From an uncultured Candidatus Melainabacteria bacterium (GTDB taxonomy: Bacteria; Cyanobacteriota; Vampirovibrionia; Gastranaerophilales; Gastranaerophilaceae), in NCBI GenBank assembly GCA_934754655.1, contig CAKVIC010000018.1:1-24438 (forward strand): 24,438 bases of DNA. The letters run 5' to 3'. Below, piece after piece: positions 1 through 7,705 of this stretch (positions are counted from its first letter, which is position 1; every line of letters begins with the position of its first letter). The translations under genes were made by a program, and so were the position numbers. Below the pieces are notes generated by a model that saw only the letters and a program-made list of their open reading frames with translations, was not told the origin of the DNA and made no database searches.

Positions 1-572
1 TCGTATTCTTCAACCAGTTTGTTATATACATTTGAATAAGTTGCACCACTTTGCCAAGAAAAAGTGTTAGCCAAAAGCAAAGCTACATCGTTTAGTTTAT
101 GTTCAGACCAAAAATATGATAAAAGCGGTGGGTGATAAGTTTTTGCCCAACTTAAATTTGTTCCGTCTGTTTTTAAAAACATGCCGGAATTACCTGTTTT
201 TTCAGGCAAAATATTGACTGCTTCAGCCATTTCTGATTGATTGACGTAATTCGCATCATTTTCAAATTTGCTAACTTTTGTTGGCAAATCTTTTGTTAAT
301 AAATAATTTCCGGCATTTTGTTTTTTAGCAATTTCTAATTCCAAAGCGCGTTTTATGTTTGTAACATATTCAACTGTAACGTCAGAATTTTGCTCTGCAT
401 AATATTTTGTTAAATCATACAAATTTTTTGCTTCATCACGATATTTTTGTGCTTGGCTTGCAAAATATTGGGCTCTGTTGTTTGTTGCCGTAATTGCTTG
501 TGCAGAATTAGGAATTGCAATTTCAAGACTTCCACCATTTGCACCAGTATTGATTGTTATTTTATTATTCAT
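1..572 (-). CDS. Tail fibre / receptor-binding protein, N-terminal part
   Basis: An open frame runs from the ATG at 572 off the left edge (190 codons, no stop). The N-terminus (MNNKITINTGANGG) is followed by an Ala/Gln-rich helical stretch at about residues 25-65, suggesting a trimeric coiled-coil neck. A more globular part with the sequence TFSWQSGATYSNVYN follows near residues 170-185, a pattern I associate with gut-phage tail appendages. The Shine-Dalgarno AAAGGAG lies inside the last codons of the upstream gene, and the two genes overlap by 8 bases (stop at 567-565), so translation is probably coupled. The appendage role is inferred from position at the distal end of the tail cluster and from composition; the receptor is unknown. 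Confidence 0.7.
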   Translation of the reverse strand, partial: MNNKITINTGANGGSLEIAIPNSAQAITATNNRAQYFASQAQKYRDEAKNLYDLTKYYAEQNSDVTVEYVTNIKRALELEIAKKQNAGNYLLTKDLPTKVSKFENDANYVNQSEMAEAVNILPEKTGNSGMFLKTDGTNLSWAKTYHPPLLSYFWSEHKLNDVALLLANTFSWQSGATYSNVYNKLVEEY

Positions 573-945
573 TTGAAACTCCTTTTACAAGCCTTGGATA
601 CACGATTATTCTATTTAAATCACCGTAAGTATTTTGTGCAATAAACAAAGTATCTTCTTTAGAAGTATCCGTTTCACACGCTTTTATGCCATAAAAATAT
701 GTTTCAAAAGGTTTGTTTTTAGGAACTTCAAGTAAATCAGTGTATTCAGGAGTTAAAACAAAAGTCACGTTATCAGAATTTGTAACCGCAACTTGAAGCT
801 CTTCGCCAATCAAATTGCGCTTAGAATCTTGTATTGCAAAGCAAACCGTGTAACTTTTTTCGCTATCAAGCCCATAAATAACTATTTCGCCACTGTCACC
901 TTGATAAAGTGAAATTGTGCCATTGTTATCAATTATTAAACTCAT
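565..945 (-). CDS. Small beta-rich phage tail/baseplate protein
   Basis: 126 aa. The opening (YQGDSGEIVIYGLDSEKSYTV, trimmed here to its core QGDSGEIVIYG) alternates hydrophobic residues and glycines like an Ig-like or BppU N-terminal type beta domain that docks appendages on a tail. No catalytic motif is seen. The ribosome site AGAAAGGA ends 7 bases before the ATG and includes the stop codon (TAG, 958-960) of the upstream gene. It lies between two fibre-like genes, so a role as a fibre adaptor is plausible. The family assignment is from pattern memory only. Confidence 0.6.
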   Translation of the reverse strand: MSLIIDNNGTISLYQGDSGEIVIYGLDSEKSYTVCFAIQDSKRNLIGEELQVAVTNSDNVTFVLTPEYTDLLEVPKNKPFETYFYGIKACETDTSKEDTLFIAQNTYGDLNRIIVYPRLVKGVSNE

Positions 946-957
946 ATTTAATCCTTT

Positions 958-1506
958 CTATTTATCTAAAACTATATCGTCAATATTGAAAGTACTTGCC
1001 GGCACAAAATAAGCGTTTGTAAGTGTTAAAGTACAGCTTATAACGTCATCTTTTCTTACCGGAATTGTCATTAATTGCGCGGCGTTATCATAAATATTTG
1101 CAATAGTTTTCGCATTTATTGTTTTGTTGTTAATACTAATTGTTCCTACGCTGTTATTAACCGGAATTGCCAAAATAAAACCATTAGATTCTGCTTGATA
1201 ATTTGCGCTCAAATTCAGTTTTTTGCAAGAATTCCAAAGCGGTAGCAGGCATGCGCTATTTAAAGCTATTTGTATTTTTGCTTTAAATTCCTCTAATTTT
1301 GTTGAAAGCTCTTGAATATCAGTATTAACATCTTCTGAAACACCTGTTATTCTTGAGTTTATTGTTGCGATGTTTGAAGTTATTGAAGAAATACTTGTGT
1401 TAATATTGCTTACAGAATCTGATATTTTTCCGTCAAGGTAAGAAAAATTTTCGTTCATAACTTCTGAACTTGCGATACTTCCGTATTCAATTGTTGTAAG
1501 TGTCAT
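958..1506 (-). CDS. Coiled-coil tail fibre protein
   Basis: 182 aa. An N-terminal phrase of a kind common in phage fibres (EYGSIASSEVMNENFSYLD) is followed by heptad-like Ser/Ile/Asn repeats at residues 28-80, which predict a long coiled coil. A beta-rich C-terminal domain rich in Asn, Thr and Ile (about 95-182) probably forms a trimeric tip. Its ATG overlaps the stop of the upstream small membrane protein by one base (TAATG), and a strong GGAGGGG site sits 7 bases upstream, inside that gene. This argues for translational coupling. It probably forms a tail appendage; the target is unknown. Confidence 0.65.
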   Translation of the reverse strand: MTLTTIEYGSIASSEVMNENFSYLDGKISDSVSNINTSISSITSNIATINSRITGVSEDVNTDIQELSTKLEEFKAKIQIALNSACLLPLWNSCKKLNLSANYQAESNGFILAIPVNNSVGTISINNKTINAKTIANIYDNAAQLMTIPVRKDDVISCTLTLTNAYFVPASTFNIDDIVLDK

Positions 1507-1745
1507 TATTTTACCCCTCCTGACATTATTACGTCGTAAATTTTATCAATTTTGATTTGCATTGCATTTAATTGCCCCTTCAAATCATTGTATTGTTCTT
1601 TTGTTGTATAAGTTTGTGAAATATCGTTAAGAATTTCACGGTGTTTAACCTCTAATTTTTCTGGTGTAACAAATAAGTTGTATTGAAAAATTAAGGCAAT
1701 TCCAATAATAACGGTTGGTAAATATTTGTGTATGTATTGTTCCAT
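1506..1745 (-). CDS. Small single-span membrane protein, holin or spanin candidate
   Basis: 79 aa. One hydrophobic segment lies at about residues 9-27 (LPTVIIGIALIFQYNLFV). It is followed by a charged helical tail (about 30-73) with coiled-coil character. The layout (short N-terminus, one span, soluble helical tail) fits small phage membrane proteins placed near tail genes, sometimes called holin-like. No endolysin is visible in the window, so a lysis role is unproven. The stop codon of the 205-aa gene (TAG, 1755-1753) is part of its ribosome site TAGGTGA, and its own stop overlaps the next start. It is one of the few structural-module genes without AGAAAGGA. Confidence 0.6.
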   Translation of the reverse strand: MEQYIHKYLPTVIIGIALIFQYNLFVTPEKLEVKHREILNDISQTYTTKEQYNDLKGQLNAMQIKIDKIYDVIMSGGVK

Positions 1746-1752
1746 AATTCAC

Positions 1753-2370
1753 CTACAATCCTAAAGCCGATAGTGCAAGCCTTGAAGCAAGGTTGCTTAT
1801 TGTGCTTGTATAATTAAATCCATTTTCGCCGGTATTTGTGTTTGTTCTTGTCGCATTTCCGGCGCTTGTTTGTAAAGATTGTTTTTGGTTATCAGAAAGA
1901 ACGTCATAACCGCTTAAATAATACGTTAATAAATTATTTAAAAGCGTTGCTGTTTCTTTTTGTGAAGTTGATAACAATTGGTTTGCGTAATCTCCGATTT
2001 GGTTAACGTTATTTTGCAATAAATTATTATACATGTTTGTTGCTTGAGATGAGCGAACCATGTTCCTTTGAGAAAGCGGATTTATAATATCATTTTCTAA
2101 AGATTTTGCGCTTTGGTTTGCTAAAGTATTAGAAAACGCATTCATTTTAGCTTTATTTGTTGTGGAGTTCAAACTTGGATTTAAATATTCATCAAGCAAA
2201 TTTGAAATATTAGAATTCACAAAATCATTTATTGTGTCAAACGCTGTTCCTTTATTGAAGTTGCTTGCAGTTCCTAAATTGTCGGTTCTACTTGTAACAT
2301 AAGGGTTTGTGGTAGTTGTGTTATTATAAATCGTTTTACTTGTAGATGTGCTTTTAGATTTTTTTCCCAT
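1753..2370 (-). CDS. Ser/Thr/Asn-rich phage virion protein, possible ejection protein
   Basis: 205 aa, very rich in Ser, Thr, Asn and Gln. It has a basic start (MGKKSKSTSTSK), a long helical middle (about 45-165) and a hydrophobic C-terminal end (SNLASRLALSALGL) that could insert in a membrane. Proteins of this kind follow the tail hub gene in several podovirus-like gut phages and may be internal or ejected virion proteins; that role is inference from position and composition. The ribosome site is AGAAAGGA, 8 bases before the ATG. The gene is 28 bases downstream of the tail hub gene and 7 bases from the next start. Confidence 0.55.
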   Translation of the reverse strand: MGKKSKSTSTSKTIYNNTTTTNPYVTSRTDNLGTASNFNKGTAFDTINDFVNSNISNLLDEYLNPSLNSTTNKAKMNAFSNTLANQSAKSLENDIINPLSQRNMVRSSQATNMYNNLLQNNVNQIGDYANQLLSTSQKETATLLNNLLTYYLSGYDVLSDNQKQSLQTSAGNATRTNTNTGENGFNYTSTISNLASRLALSALGL

Positions 2371-2398
2371 AATTTTTCCTTTCTATTTTAAATTTAAG

Positions 2399-3940
2399 CT
2401 ATTTTTTTACTTTAATTTTTCCAAACTCAATATTATTGATACAAAAATTTTGCCCTTCAGCGCATGTACAAAAACTCATTTGAAGAGTTTTAAAATATGC
2501 TGATGGAAGTTTTTGAATAACATTGATTTTTTGATATGGAAACTTTGTTTTGTCCCAACAGCCTTTATCAAAATACAAAACATTTTTAAGCGTTTTGCCA
2601 ACAATATGATGTTTTTTGGTTGTTAACGAATTGTAATTTTTTGTATACTCTACAAAAAAATCATTTGTATAATACATATCAAGCGTTAATTTTGGCGGAT
2701 AAGCAAGAATTTTGAGCGAGTTTTCTATTCCAAGATTTAAAGGCGAACATTTGTAATACGCTTCAATAAATTCACCGTCAAAATCATTCCCCACGTATTC
2801 TTCATAAATTTTTTTGCCTGCAGAATATAATTTGTTTGCAATAATTGCAAAACAATTTATTTTTTGTGAACGCCTTTTTACCCAAGCGTTACGCAAATAA
2901 TCGTAAATCAATATTGTTGAATAATTTTGATTAGAATCTGGTATTAAAAACCAAACCTCGTTTCTGTCAGAAGTTACAACAGATAATGCTTTTATATTTG
3001 TTGCATCCGTATTTGAAATGGATAAAAGTTCTTGCTGAATATTTAGCGCAATATTTTCGCCAAGCGTTTTGTCCCCGTTTACGACTTGTAAAAAAGAAAA
3101 AATCCCTTTTTTAGTATTATCATAAAAATATAATTGTGTTCCATGAAAAACCAGTGCGTTATATCCGGCACAACCGCCTGGAGAATCAAATGTTTTATAA
3201 AAACTTTTATCTGATTCATCAAGCGCTATCATACAAGAAGAATTTGAATGAAAAACCGCAAGCATTCCTAAATACGGTGAAATTGCAGTGATTCTTTTAA
3301 CAAATTCAATGTAGCCGGCAGAAGTTGAGATATTCTCTGAAGCTGTTGAAAAATCATAAATATCTTCTTGTTGCGAGTACCAAAGAATTTGTCCGTTAAA
3401 TATCCATAAACGCCCTGCAAAAACAACTAACCCAAGTCCTTTGACAGTACGATTTTCGGAATCTTTTAAGTTCATGATTTTGACTTCGTCTAATTCGTTA
3501 TCCTCGCCTAAATTACCAATTTCAATTGTCAAAATGTCTTCAGAATTTGAAAATACCCACAAATCAGACCAACCTTGCGCAACATCAGTTGCAGAAGATT
3601 TTCCGGTAACTTTTAAACTGTCAACTTTTTTGACAAAAGTTTTTGTGGTTGGATTAAAAAGGTAAATTTTACCTTCGTTGGCGTTTTCGGTATGAACAAA
3701 AAAATACGTTTCCGATTTTTGAATACTTTCAAATATATTAATAATTTTTTCGTCAGAAGCAATCGCGTTGCACACGGAGATGTTCCCGCTAGAGGTTCTG
3801 ATTCCCACGCCGGAATTGGTTTCCGTTGCAAATAATTCAATATTTTGCATATCACTTGCAGTTATAACGGAACTTCCAAAAATTGATGCATTACGATTTA
3901 TGCCGGAAAAATTATTACAAATTAATGTATTTTTTTCCAT
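2399..3940 (-). CDS. Tail hub / DNA stabilisation protein, beta-propeller like
   Basis: 513 aa from the ATG at 3940. I chose this start because AGAAAGGA lies just upstream; an 18-residue upstream extension to 3994 has no such site and is basic and repetitive. Recurrent strand patterns such as GRLWIFNGQILWY, LGMLAVFHSNS, and NEVWFLIPDSN are like the blades of podovirus tail hub or packaged-DNA stabilisation proteins (P22 gp10, T7 gp12 type). These proteins form the nozzle below the adaptor. Its place after the adaptor supports this. The plus-strand gene at 4158-4451 separates it from the adaptor. The general fold is likely, the exact family less certain. Confidence 0.7.
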   Translation of the reverse strand: MEKNTLICNNFSGINRNASIFGSSVITASDMQNIELFATETNSGVGIRTSSGNISVCNAIASDEKIINIFESIQKSETYFFVHTENANEGKIYLFNPTTKTFVKKVDSLKVTGKSSATDVAQGWSDLWVFSNSEDILTIEIGNLGEDNELDEVKIMNLKDSENRTVKGLGLVVFAGRLWIFNGQILWYSQQEDIYDFSTASENISTSAGYIEFVKRITAISPYLGMLAVFHSNSSCMIALDESDKSFYKTFDSPGGCAGYNALVFHGTQLYFYDNTKKGIFSFLQVVNGDKTLGENIALNIQQELLSISNTDATNIKALSVVTSDRNEVWFLIPDSNQNYSTILIYDYLRNAWVKRRSQKINCFAIIANKLYSAGKKIYEEYVGNDFDGEFIEAYYKCSPLNLGIENSLKILAYPPKLTLDMYYTNDFFVEYTKNYNSLTTKKHHIVGKTLKNVLYFDKGCWDKTKFPYQKINVIQKLPSAYFKTLQMSFCTCAEGQNFCINNIEFGKIKVKK

Positions 3941-4099
3941 ATAGTCCTTTCTATTTTTTATTTTTTGTGTTCGAGTTTGTTTCCTTAAAATCAATTCTTT
4001 ACAGCTCTTTCTACAAACTCGTTTATTAACTTTTTTTAAAAAAATGCGTAAAAATAAAATTCAACTTTACATTTCTTAACAAAATGGTACAAAAAAGGC

Positions 4100-4157
4100 A
4101 ATTTTTTTATTCGTAAATACTTTATATATATAAGAGATATTCAAGGAGACAGATAAA
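4100..4157 (+). promoter_or_regulatory. Putative promoter and RBS of the 97-aa gene
   Basis: TTTTTT (4102-4107), a 17-base spacer and TATATA (4125-4130) can serve as a weak -35 and a good -10. AAGGAGA at 4144-4150 is a strong ribosome site 7 bases before the ATG. The right part of the -10 region begins the 13-base inverted repeat arm (4128-4140). Confidence 0.45.
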
Positions 4158-4468
4158 ATGTTATTCACTACAGAATCAATCAAAACAGAAGAATTAAACA
4201 AAATTAATAACTTCCTTAACCAATATGAAGATGATGCAGTTAAAACAATTGATGCTGAAGAAGTTAACGAAGCTCCTTGTTTATCTAAATACATTACTTC
4301 AGTTGTTTCAGCTCAATACAAAAATTCAGTAGAAAGAATTGCAAACACAGTTGTTGGTAACAAATTAAGAAGAAAAAGAAACTTCCAACAAATTATGCAA
4401 GAATCTTTCTTCTACGGTGCAAACAGATTCGGAAACAATTTCATCGCATAATAACATATCTCTTATAT
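4128..4468. repeat. 13-base inverted repeat flanking the 97-aa gene
   Basis: ATATAAGAGATAT at 4128-4140 and its exact reverse complement ATATCTCTTATAT at 4456-4468. The arms lie just before the ribosome site and 4 bases after the stop codon of the enclosed gene. Confidence 0.9.
4158..4451 (+). CDS. Unrecognised 97-aa protein, self-contained moron-like gene
   Basis: 97 aa, not recognised. It is acidic in the first half (residues 5-45) and basic near residues 69-74 (KLRRKR), mostly helical, with no signal peptide or membrane span. It is the only plus-strand gene within the phage structural run and lies between adaptor and tail hub genes. It has its own ribosome site (AAGGAGA), an AT-rich promoter-like stretch and a downstream intrinsic terminator, the hallmarks of a phage moron. 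Codon choice (AAC, TTC, GGT, AGA) looks closer to pnp and ppdK than to its phage neighbours, suggesting good expression. Function unknown; the basic patch permits but does not prove nucleic-acid binding. Confidence 0.75.
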   Translation: MLFTTESIKTEELNKINNFLNQYEDDAVKTIDAEEVNEAPCLSKYITSVVSAQYKNSVERIANTVVGNKLRRKRNFQQIMQESFFYGANRFGNNFIA

Positions 4469-4503
4469 TTAATATCTTACAACTTACATCTTAAAAAGAT
4501 TTG

Positions 4504-4529
4504 CCCTCATTTTTTGAGGGTTTTTTTTT
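4504..4529 (+). terminator. Intrinsic terminator after the 97-aa gene
   Basis: A 6-bp perfect stem CCCTCA / TGAGGG (4504-4509, 4515-4520) with a T5 loop is followed by nine T. It ends the plus-strand gene shortly before the 3' end of the convergent adaptor gene (4542). Confidence 0.9.
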
Positions 4530-4541
4530 GTTTGAAAAAAG

Positions 4542-5201
4542 TTAAATTTTCATTTTTTTATCAAGCCCCACCCCCTTTGAATATTTTATTAATAGTTTTA
4601 ACGATTTATCAGCTTGCTTTTTGTAAGCAGAATAATTTTCGTCACTTTCTGATGCAATTGTGTTTAATATGGCGCGCGAAATTACTGCTTGGCGCATTAA
4701 TTCTTCTAAATGATTAGGAACGCATAATTTATCGGTCGGATTTTTTAGTGCAAAAATTTCTTCGCCATTAATATCTTCTCCAATTGCTAAAGTGTAATAT
4801 TCAACGGTTGCCATGCCACGCGTTGTTGGTTTTGGCGAAAATACAATATTATTATTTTTTAAATAAAATTTGCTTGGAGCTCCGCTATTTTCACTTAAAT
4901 TTGCGCCGTCTTGGGCATAATCAAGAGTTACTCCGTTATATTGAACCAAATATTTACCGTTAGAATCTTTGATTATCAAACCTTGTGGCAAATCATAAGT
5001 ATCAATATTTGGTTGGGTTAAAATCAAATGAGTGCGCGCTCTATATGAAAAATCATAACTAGATAAAATTTCCAATATTGATTTATTTAAAGCTAAAATT
5101 AATGATGGTTCCATCTCAGCGCCATTTGTTGCATCATTGTCATACATTGCCCACTCTTGCGTTGCAGCACTATTGTATAAATCCAATAATGTTAATGTCA
5201 T
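4542..5201 (-). CDS. Head-tail adaptor (tail tubular protein A / gp4 type)
   Basis: 219 aa from the ATG at 5201, chosen because AGAAAGGA lies just upstream; a 10-residue extension to 5231 lacks a site. The N-terminal helical part is followed by a beta region with features typical of podovirus adaptors: YDLPQG near residue 73, GAPSKFYL near 107, NIVFSPKPTTRGMATVEYY near 118. A C-terminal helical region rich in Ala and Lys (about 160-219) follows. Such proteins form a ring under the portal that completes the head and receives the tail hub. The position between capsid genes and the hub gene agrees. Confidence 0.75.
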   Translation of the reverse strand: MTLTLLDLYNSAATQEWAMYDNDATNGAEMEPSLILALNKSILEILSSYDFSYRARTHLILTQPNIDTYDLPQGLIIKDSNGKYLVQYNGVTLDYAQDGANLSENSGAPSKFYLKNNNIVFSPKPTTRGMATVEYYTLAIGEDINGEEIFALKNPTDKLCVPNHLEELMRQAVISRAILNTIASESDENYSAYKKQADKSLKLLIKYSKGVGLDKKMKI

Positions 5202-5252
5202 TTTTATCCTTTCTAAAAAAGAAGTTTGCAAAGAAAATAATTGAATTTAATG

Positions 5253-5289
5253 TGGCGCGGAAAAATTTTTTAAAAATTTTTCCGCGCCA
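5253..5289. terminator. Long GC-capped hairpin upstream of the adaptor gene
   Basis: TGGCGCGGAAAAATTTTT (5253-5270) and its exact reverse complement (5272-5289) form an 18-bp symmetric stem between the 65-aa and adaptor genes. It lacks a clear T tract after the stem on the minus strand, so processing or stability is as likely as termination. Its core GCGGAAAAAT resembles the hairpin at 6008-6037. Confidence 0.7.
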
Positions 5290-5308
5290 TTTCATTTATA
5301 TAATAAAA

Positions 5309-5506
5309 TCAATCACGCTCAACTACTTTAGAATAAATACTTTTGCTATTTTCATCACAAACTTTTTTTTTGATTTTATCTTTAAATTTTTTACCATTTT
5401 TCTCCAGAATTTTATATTCTTCCGGATATTTTTCTTTAAGTTCTTTTGCTACAATTTCGGGAAGTTCAAAAACATGCCCTGTTGCAATAAATTCAACTTT
5501 GTACAT
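5309..5506 (-). CDS. Small charged phage protein in the head module
   Basis: 65 aa. It starts with a short beta-like segment (MYKVEFIATGHVFELP) and continues as a Lys/Glu-rich helix. It has a clear ribosome site (AAGGAG, 6 bases before the ATG), placed just after an intrinsic-terminator-like hairpin, and is set between decoration and adaptor genes, so I consider it real. No known family is recognised. Size and position allow a head-completion or capsid accessory role, which is inference. Confidence 0.65.
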   Translation of the reverse strand: MYKVEFIATGHVFELPEIVAKELKEKYPEEYKILEKNGKKFKDKIKKKVCDENSKSIYSKVVERD

Positions 5507-5515
5507 ATTTCTCCT

Positions 5516-5567
5516 TAAAAAACAGTGCGAGCAAATAATATTTAAAACTCATTCGTCGCACTGTTTT
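5516..5567 (-). terminator. Terminator-like hairpin before the 65-aa gene
   Basis: AACAGTGCGA (5521-5530) pairs with TCGCACTGTT (5556-5565), extended by A/T pairs on both sides. On the minus strand the stem is followed by a run of T and then directly by the AAGGAG site of the 65-aa gene, so it can act as an attenuator in the operon. Confidence 0.7.
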
Positions 5568-5579
5568 TAATTATTTAAA

Positions 5580-5966
5580 CTAAACTTCTCTTACGCCGGC
5601 CCATTTAGCGATTGCATAAATTGTACCGGTAAAACTACTTGCAAAATCTAAATCCAAAGAGCCGTCAGCTTTTTCAAATCTTGATAAATCTTGAAGCTGA
5701 ATTGCTGAAACTCCCACCGGAATTTCGATAGAAATATCACCTAACATTGAATTAGGATAAGCATTTCCAGCTTTTACAGTCATTGAAGATTTTGAAGTCG
5801 CGCTATTTTCAATAATCAAAAACATTGAATTACTTTTGTTTGAAAACGCATCGCAAACAGTGATTCCGTTTGCTGCTGTAACTGTTTGCTTTTCAATTCC
5901 AATATTTGCAACTGATTCAGTGTGGTCTAATGTTGGATATTGAACGTTTATAATATCTCTTGTCAT
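5580..5966 (-). CDS. Head decoration or head fibre protein candidate
   Basis: 128 aa, compact and beta-rich. The pattern MFLIIENSATSKSSMTVKAGN (core FLIIENSATS) followed by IEIPVGVSAIQLQDLSRFEKADGSLDL is like small capsid-associated proteins with a jelly-roll or Ig-like core that are encoded directly after the major capsid gene. It has the shared AGAAAGGA site. It has no membrane or secretion signal. The position immediately downstream of the capsid gene (77 bases, with a 13-bp hairpin between) supports a virion role; decoration is the most probable, minor capsid or tail protein are alternatives. Confidence 0.6.
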   Translation of the reverse strand: MTRDIINVQYPTLDHTESVANIGIEKQTVTAANGITVCDAFSNKSNSMFLIIENSATSKSSMTVKAGNAYPNSMLGDISIEIPVGVSAIQLQDLSRFEKADGSLDLDFASSFTGTIYAIAKWAGVREV

Positions 5967-6007
5967 TTTATAATTTCCTTTCTTTTTAACTAATTTTATG
6001 AACTGTA

Positions 6008-6037
6008 GCTGCGGAAAAATTTCAATTTTTCCGCAGC
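6008..6037. terminator. Perfect 13-bp hairpin after the capsid gene
   Basis: GCTGCGGAAAAAT (6008-6020), loop TTCA, ATTTTTCCGCAGC (6025-6037). It lies between capsid stop (6044) and the next start (5966). No T tract follows on the minus strand, so an mRNA-stabilising or processing role is plausible. Confidence 0.75.
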
Positions 6038-6043
6038 CTTAAT

Positions 6044-6934
6044 TTATACAGATAAAGTTGCTGAAACTTTTACTGTGCCTAATAAATCAGCACGTGGCGC
6101 ACCTACGCCGTATAAACCATAACCTTTATAGCGAGTGTTGAAATTCTTTTCAGGTGTGTAATAAGTTGTGTTTAAATCAGAAGAAATACCGCCTGCAAGA
6201 GTTTTACCTTTTATACCAAATAGTGGGTAAAATACGCCGTCAGTAGGTTGAGCAATATTATTTGAAACCAAAATTTCCCAACCGCAAAGATTACCAATAT
6301 AGCCTTTTTCAATTTGCGCTTTGCCTGCTTCTGTGTATTTTAAATCATCTAATTTACCCAAGAAGAATTGATATTCCGGCGGTATTATGCAGACCATAGA
6401 GCCATCAACCCAGTTAGTATGACCTTTTCCGTCACCACGTTGGAATTTAGCTTGCATGTATGCAAAAATATCTTTTGCAGTAGTTGAAGTTAAAGCGATT
6501 GCTTCGCCGTTATTGTCTAAATAGTGACCGGCACGTGTGTATAAGTTTGCGTAAGCGCAATCAACTGCGGCTGCAAATTGTTTGATAGCATCAGCAGTAT
6601 ATTCTTTTGCTAAATCTACCATTTTGTCAGGGTCATCAAAAGATTTTTGCATCATTTTTTCTTCCATTTCAGAAAGTTCAAAGTGAAAAGCTTTTCCGCG
6701 GTCGATTTTAACTTTGCATACAGAAATTGTCGCATCCTCTGCGTTTGGTAAATTACCGCCATCATAATCAAACAAACTTACTGTACCCGGCATGGTTACA
6801 GTAACTTCATCACCTTTATTTATAGGGCTTTGAAGCTCTGAATGCGCAAGTTTTCCAACAACTAATTCGTTGTAAAAATACTTGTTAAATGCTTTTGAAA
6901 AAGCGTCTGCGATAAATTGTTTTGTTGAAGTCAT
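6044..6934 (-). CDS. Major capsid protein
   Basis: 296 aa, starting at an ATG with AGAAAGGA upstream. Features fit an HK97-fold coat protein of the podovirus type: an N-terminal helix (residues 1-25), a strand segment after NKGDEVTVTMPG, a long spine-like helix at about 103-135 (DLAKEYTADAIKQFAAAVDC), FAYMQAKFQRGDG followed by a WVDGSMVCIIPPEYQ strand, and a C-terminal section ending GAPRADLLGTVKV. It follows a scaffold-like gene and precedes a decoration candidate, the standard order. Two hairpins upstream and one downstream frame the gene, which could shape transcript stability for this abundant protein. Confidence 0.85.
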   Translation of the reverse strand: MTSTKQFIADAFSKAFNKYFYNELVVGKLAHSELQSPINKGDEVTVTMPGTVSLFDYDGGNLPNAEDATISVCKVKIDRGKAFHFELSEMEEKMMQKSFDDPDKMVDLAKEYTADAIKQFAAAVDCAYANLYTRAGHYLDNNGEAIALTSTTAKDIFAYMQAKFQRGDGKGHTNWVDGSMVCIIPPEYQFFLGKLDDLKYTEAGKAQIEKGYIGNLCGWEILVSNNIAQPTDGVFYPLFGIKGKTLAGGISSDLNTTYYTPEKNFNTRYKGYGLYGVGAPRADLLGTVKVSATLSV

Positions 6935-6977
6935 TTTTAATTTTCCTTTCTTTTTTTAATAAAATTTGCATAAATTA

Positions 6978-7037
6978 AGCTCAAGCAAAAACTTGAGCTA
7001 AAAATTTAAGTCATAATTTTGTGTGTTGACTTAAATT
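6978..7037 (-). promoter_or_regulatory. Two hairpins between scaffold and capsid genes
   Basis: AGCTCAAG / CTTGAGCT (6978-6985, 6992-6999; loop of 6) and an 11-bp stem AATTTAAGTCA / TGACTTAAATT (7003-7013, 7027-7037; loop of 13). The second stem includes the scaffold stop codon (7033-7031). No T tract makes either a clean terminator. Confidence 0.75.
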
Positions 7038-7693
7038 AATCTTTCCAACATTTCATCAATTTCTTTTTGCGTCATTTCATCGAATTTTTTCTTAGGAGCG
7101 GCAAATGTTGTTTTAGTATTTTCTTGATGAAACAAAGAATCTAAAACCTTGTTAGTTTCTTGTTTTGCAGAATTTGACTTGTCATAAGCAGAGATTCTTG
7201 AATTAACATAGCCTTCAAGTAATTCTACAAATTTGTCGGTATCAAGATTTTTTCCTAAAGCTAAAAAAGCTTCCTTGTACATTTTTCGAAAAGCCTCATC
7301 TTGAAAGTATTCCGGCTTGTCGTATTTTGTACGACATTCGCTTAAATAGCTTGCCATGTCATTTTTCAAGTTTTCTAATTCTTTCCAGCCTTGCTGTAAA
7401 TTCTCAAAAACTTGAGAATTTTTCCTAAGTTCGCCAAGCTCTTTAGAGCTTTCGCCTTGATGTTTTTGTAATTCAACGTAAGCTTTTGAAAGCTCTTCGA
7501 CGGATTTGAATTTTCCTAAAATCAAGTTTTGTACAGGGTCAGAAGATTGTCCTGTGGTTTTTGCAGCGAAATTGTTGCCTGACGCATTGTTTGTTGCGCT
7601 TGCCAAGTTATCGTTGAACGGCTCAGCTGAAGTGCTTTGCGCATTTTGCACATTTTGCGCATTTTGTGATTGTTGGATTTGATTTTCTTCCAT
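7031..7693 (-). CDS. Capsid scaffold protein
   Basis: 220 aa from the ATG at 7693, chosen because AGAAAGGA precedes it; the 8-residue extension to 7717 would start inside a hairpin. A Gln/Asn/Ala-rich disordered N-terminus (residues 1-60, with a short repeated Q-N-A-Q-N-V pattern) leads into a helical body with LGKFKSVEELSKAYVELQKH near 68-88. That pattern is typical of phage scaffolding proteins, which often carry a similar NKFKSVEDLAKAY motif. The C-terminus is a charged helix (DEMTQKEIDEMLERLI). Portal upstream and capsid downstream agree with this role in head assembly. Confidence 0.75.
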   Translation of the reverse strand: MEENQIQQSQNAQNVQNAQSTSAEPFNDNLASATNNASGNNFAAKTTGQSSDPVQNLILGKFKSVEELSKAYVELQKHQGESSKELGELRKNSQVFENLQQGWKELENLKNDMASYLSECRTKYDKPEYFQDEAFRKMYKEAFLALGKNLDTDKFVELLEGYVNSRISAYDKSNSAKQETNKVLDSLFHQENTKTTFAAPKKKFDEMTQKEIDEMLERLI

Positions 7694-7705
7694 AAAATTC
7701 CTTTC

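Noticed and set aside
1506..1745. Firm call of a holin
   Set aside because: One membrane span and a helical tail are not specific and no endolysin is visible; kept as candidate only.
4514..4717. Plus-strand frame starting in the terminator of the 97-aa gene
   Set aside because: It begins inside the terminator stem and T tract and is antisense to the adaptor; no ribosome site.
5078..5518. Plus-strand frame of 146 codons rich in Phe and Lys
   Set aside because: It lies antisense to the adaptor and 65-aa genes, has low-complexity composition typical of a reversed AT-rich gene, and has no ribosome site.
7640..7670. Short tandem CATTTTGCG-like repeat, possible repeat array
   Set aside because: It encodes the Gln/Asn/Ala-rich scaffold N-terminus and has under four imperfect copies without spacers; not a CRISPR array.
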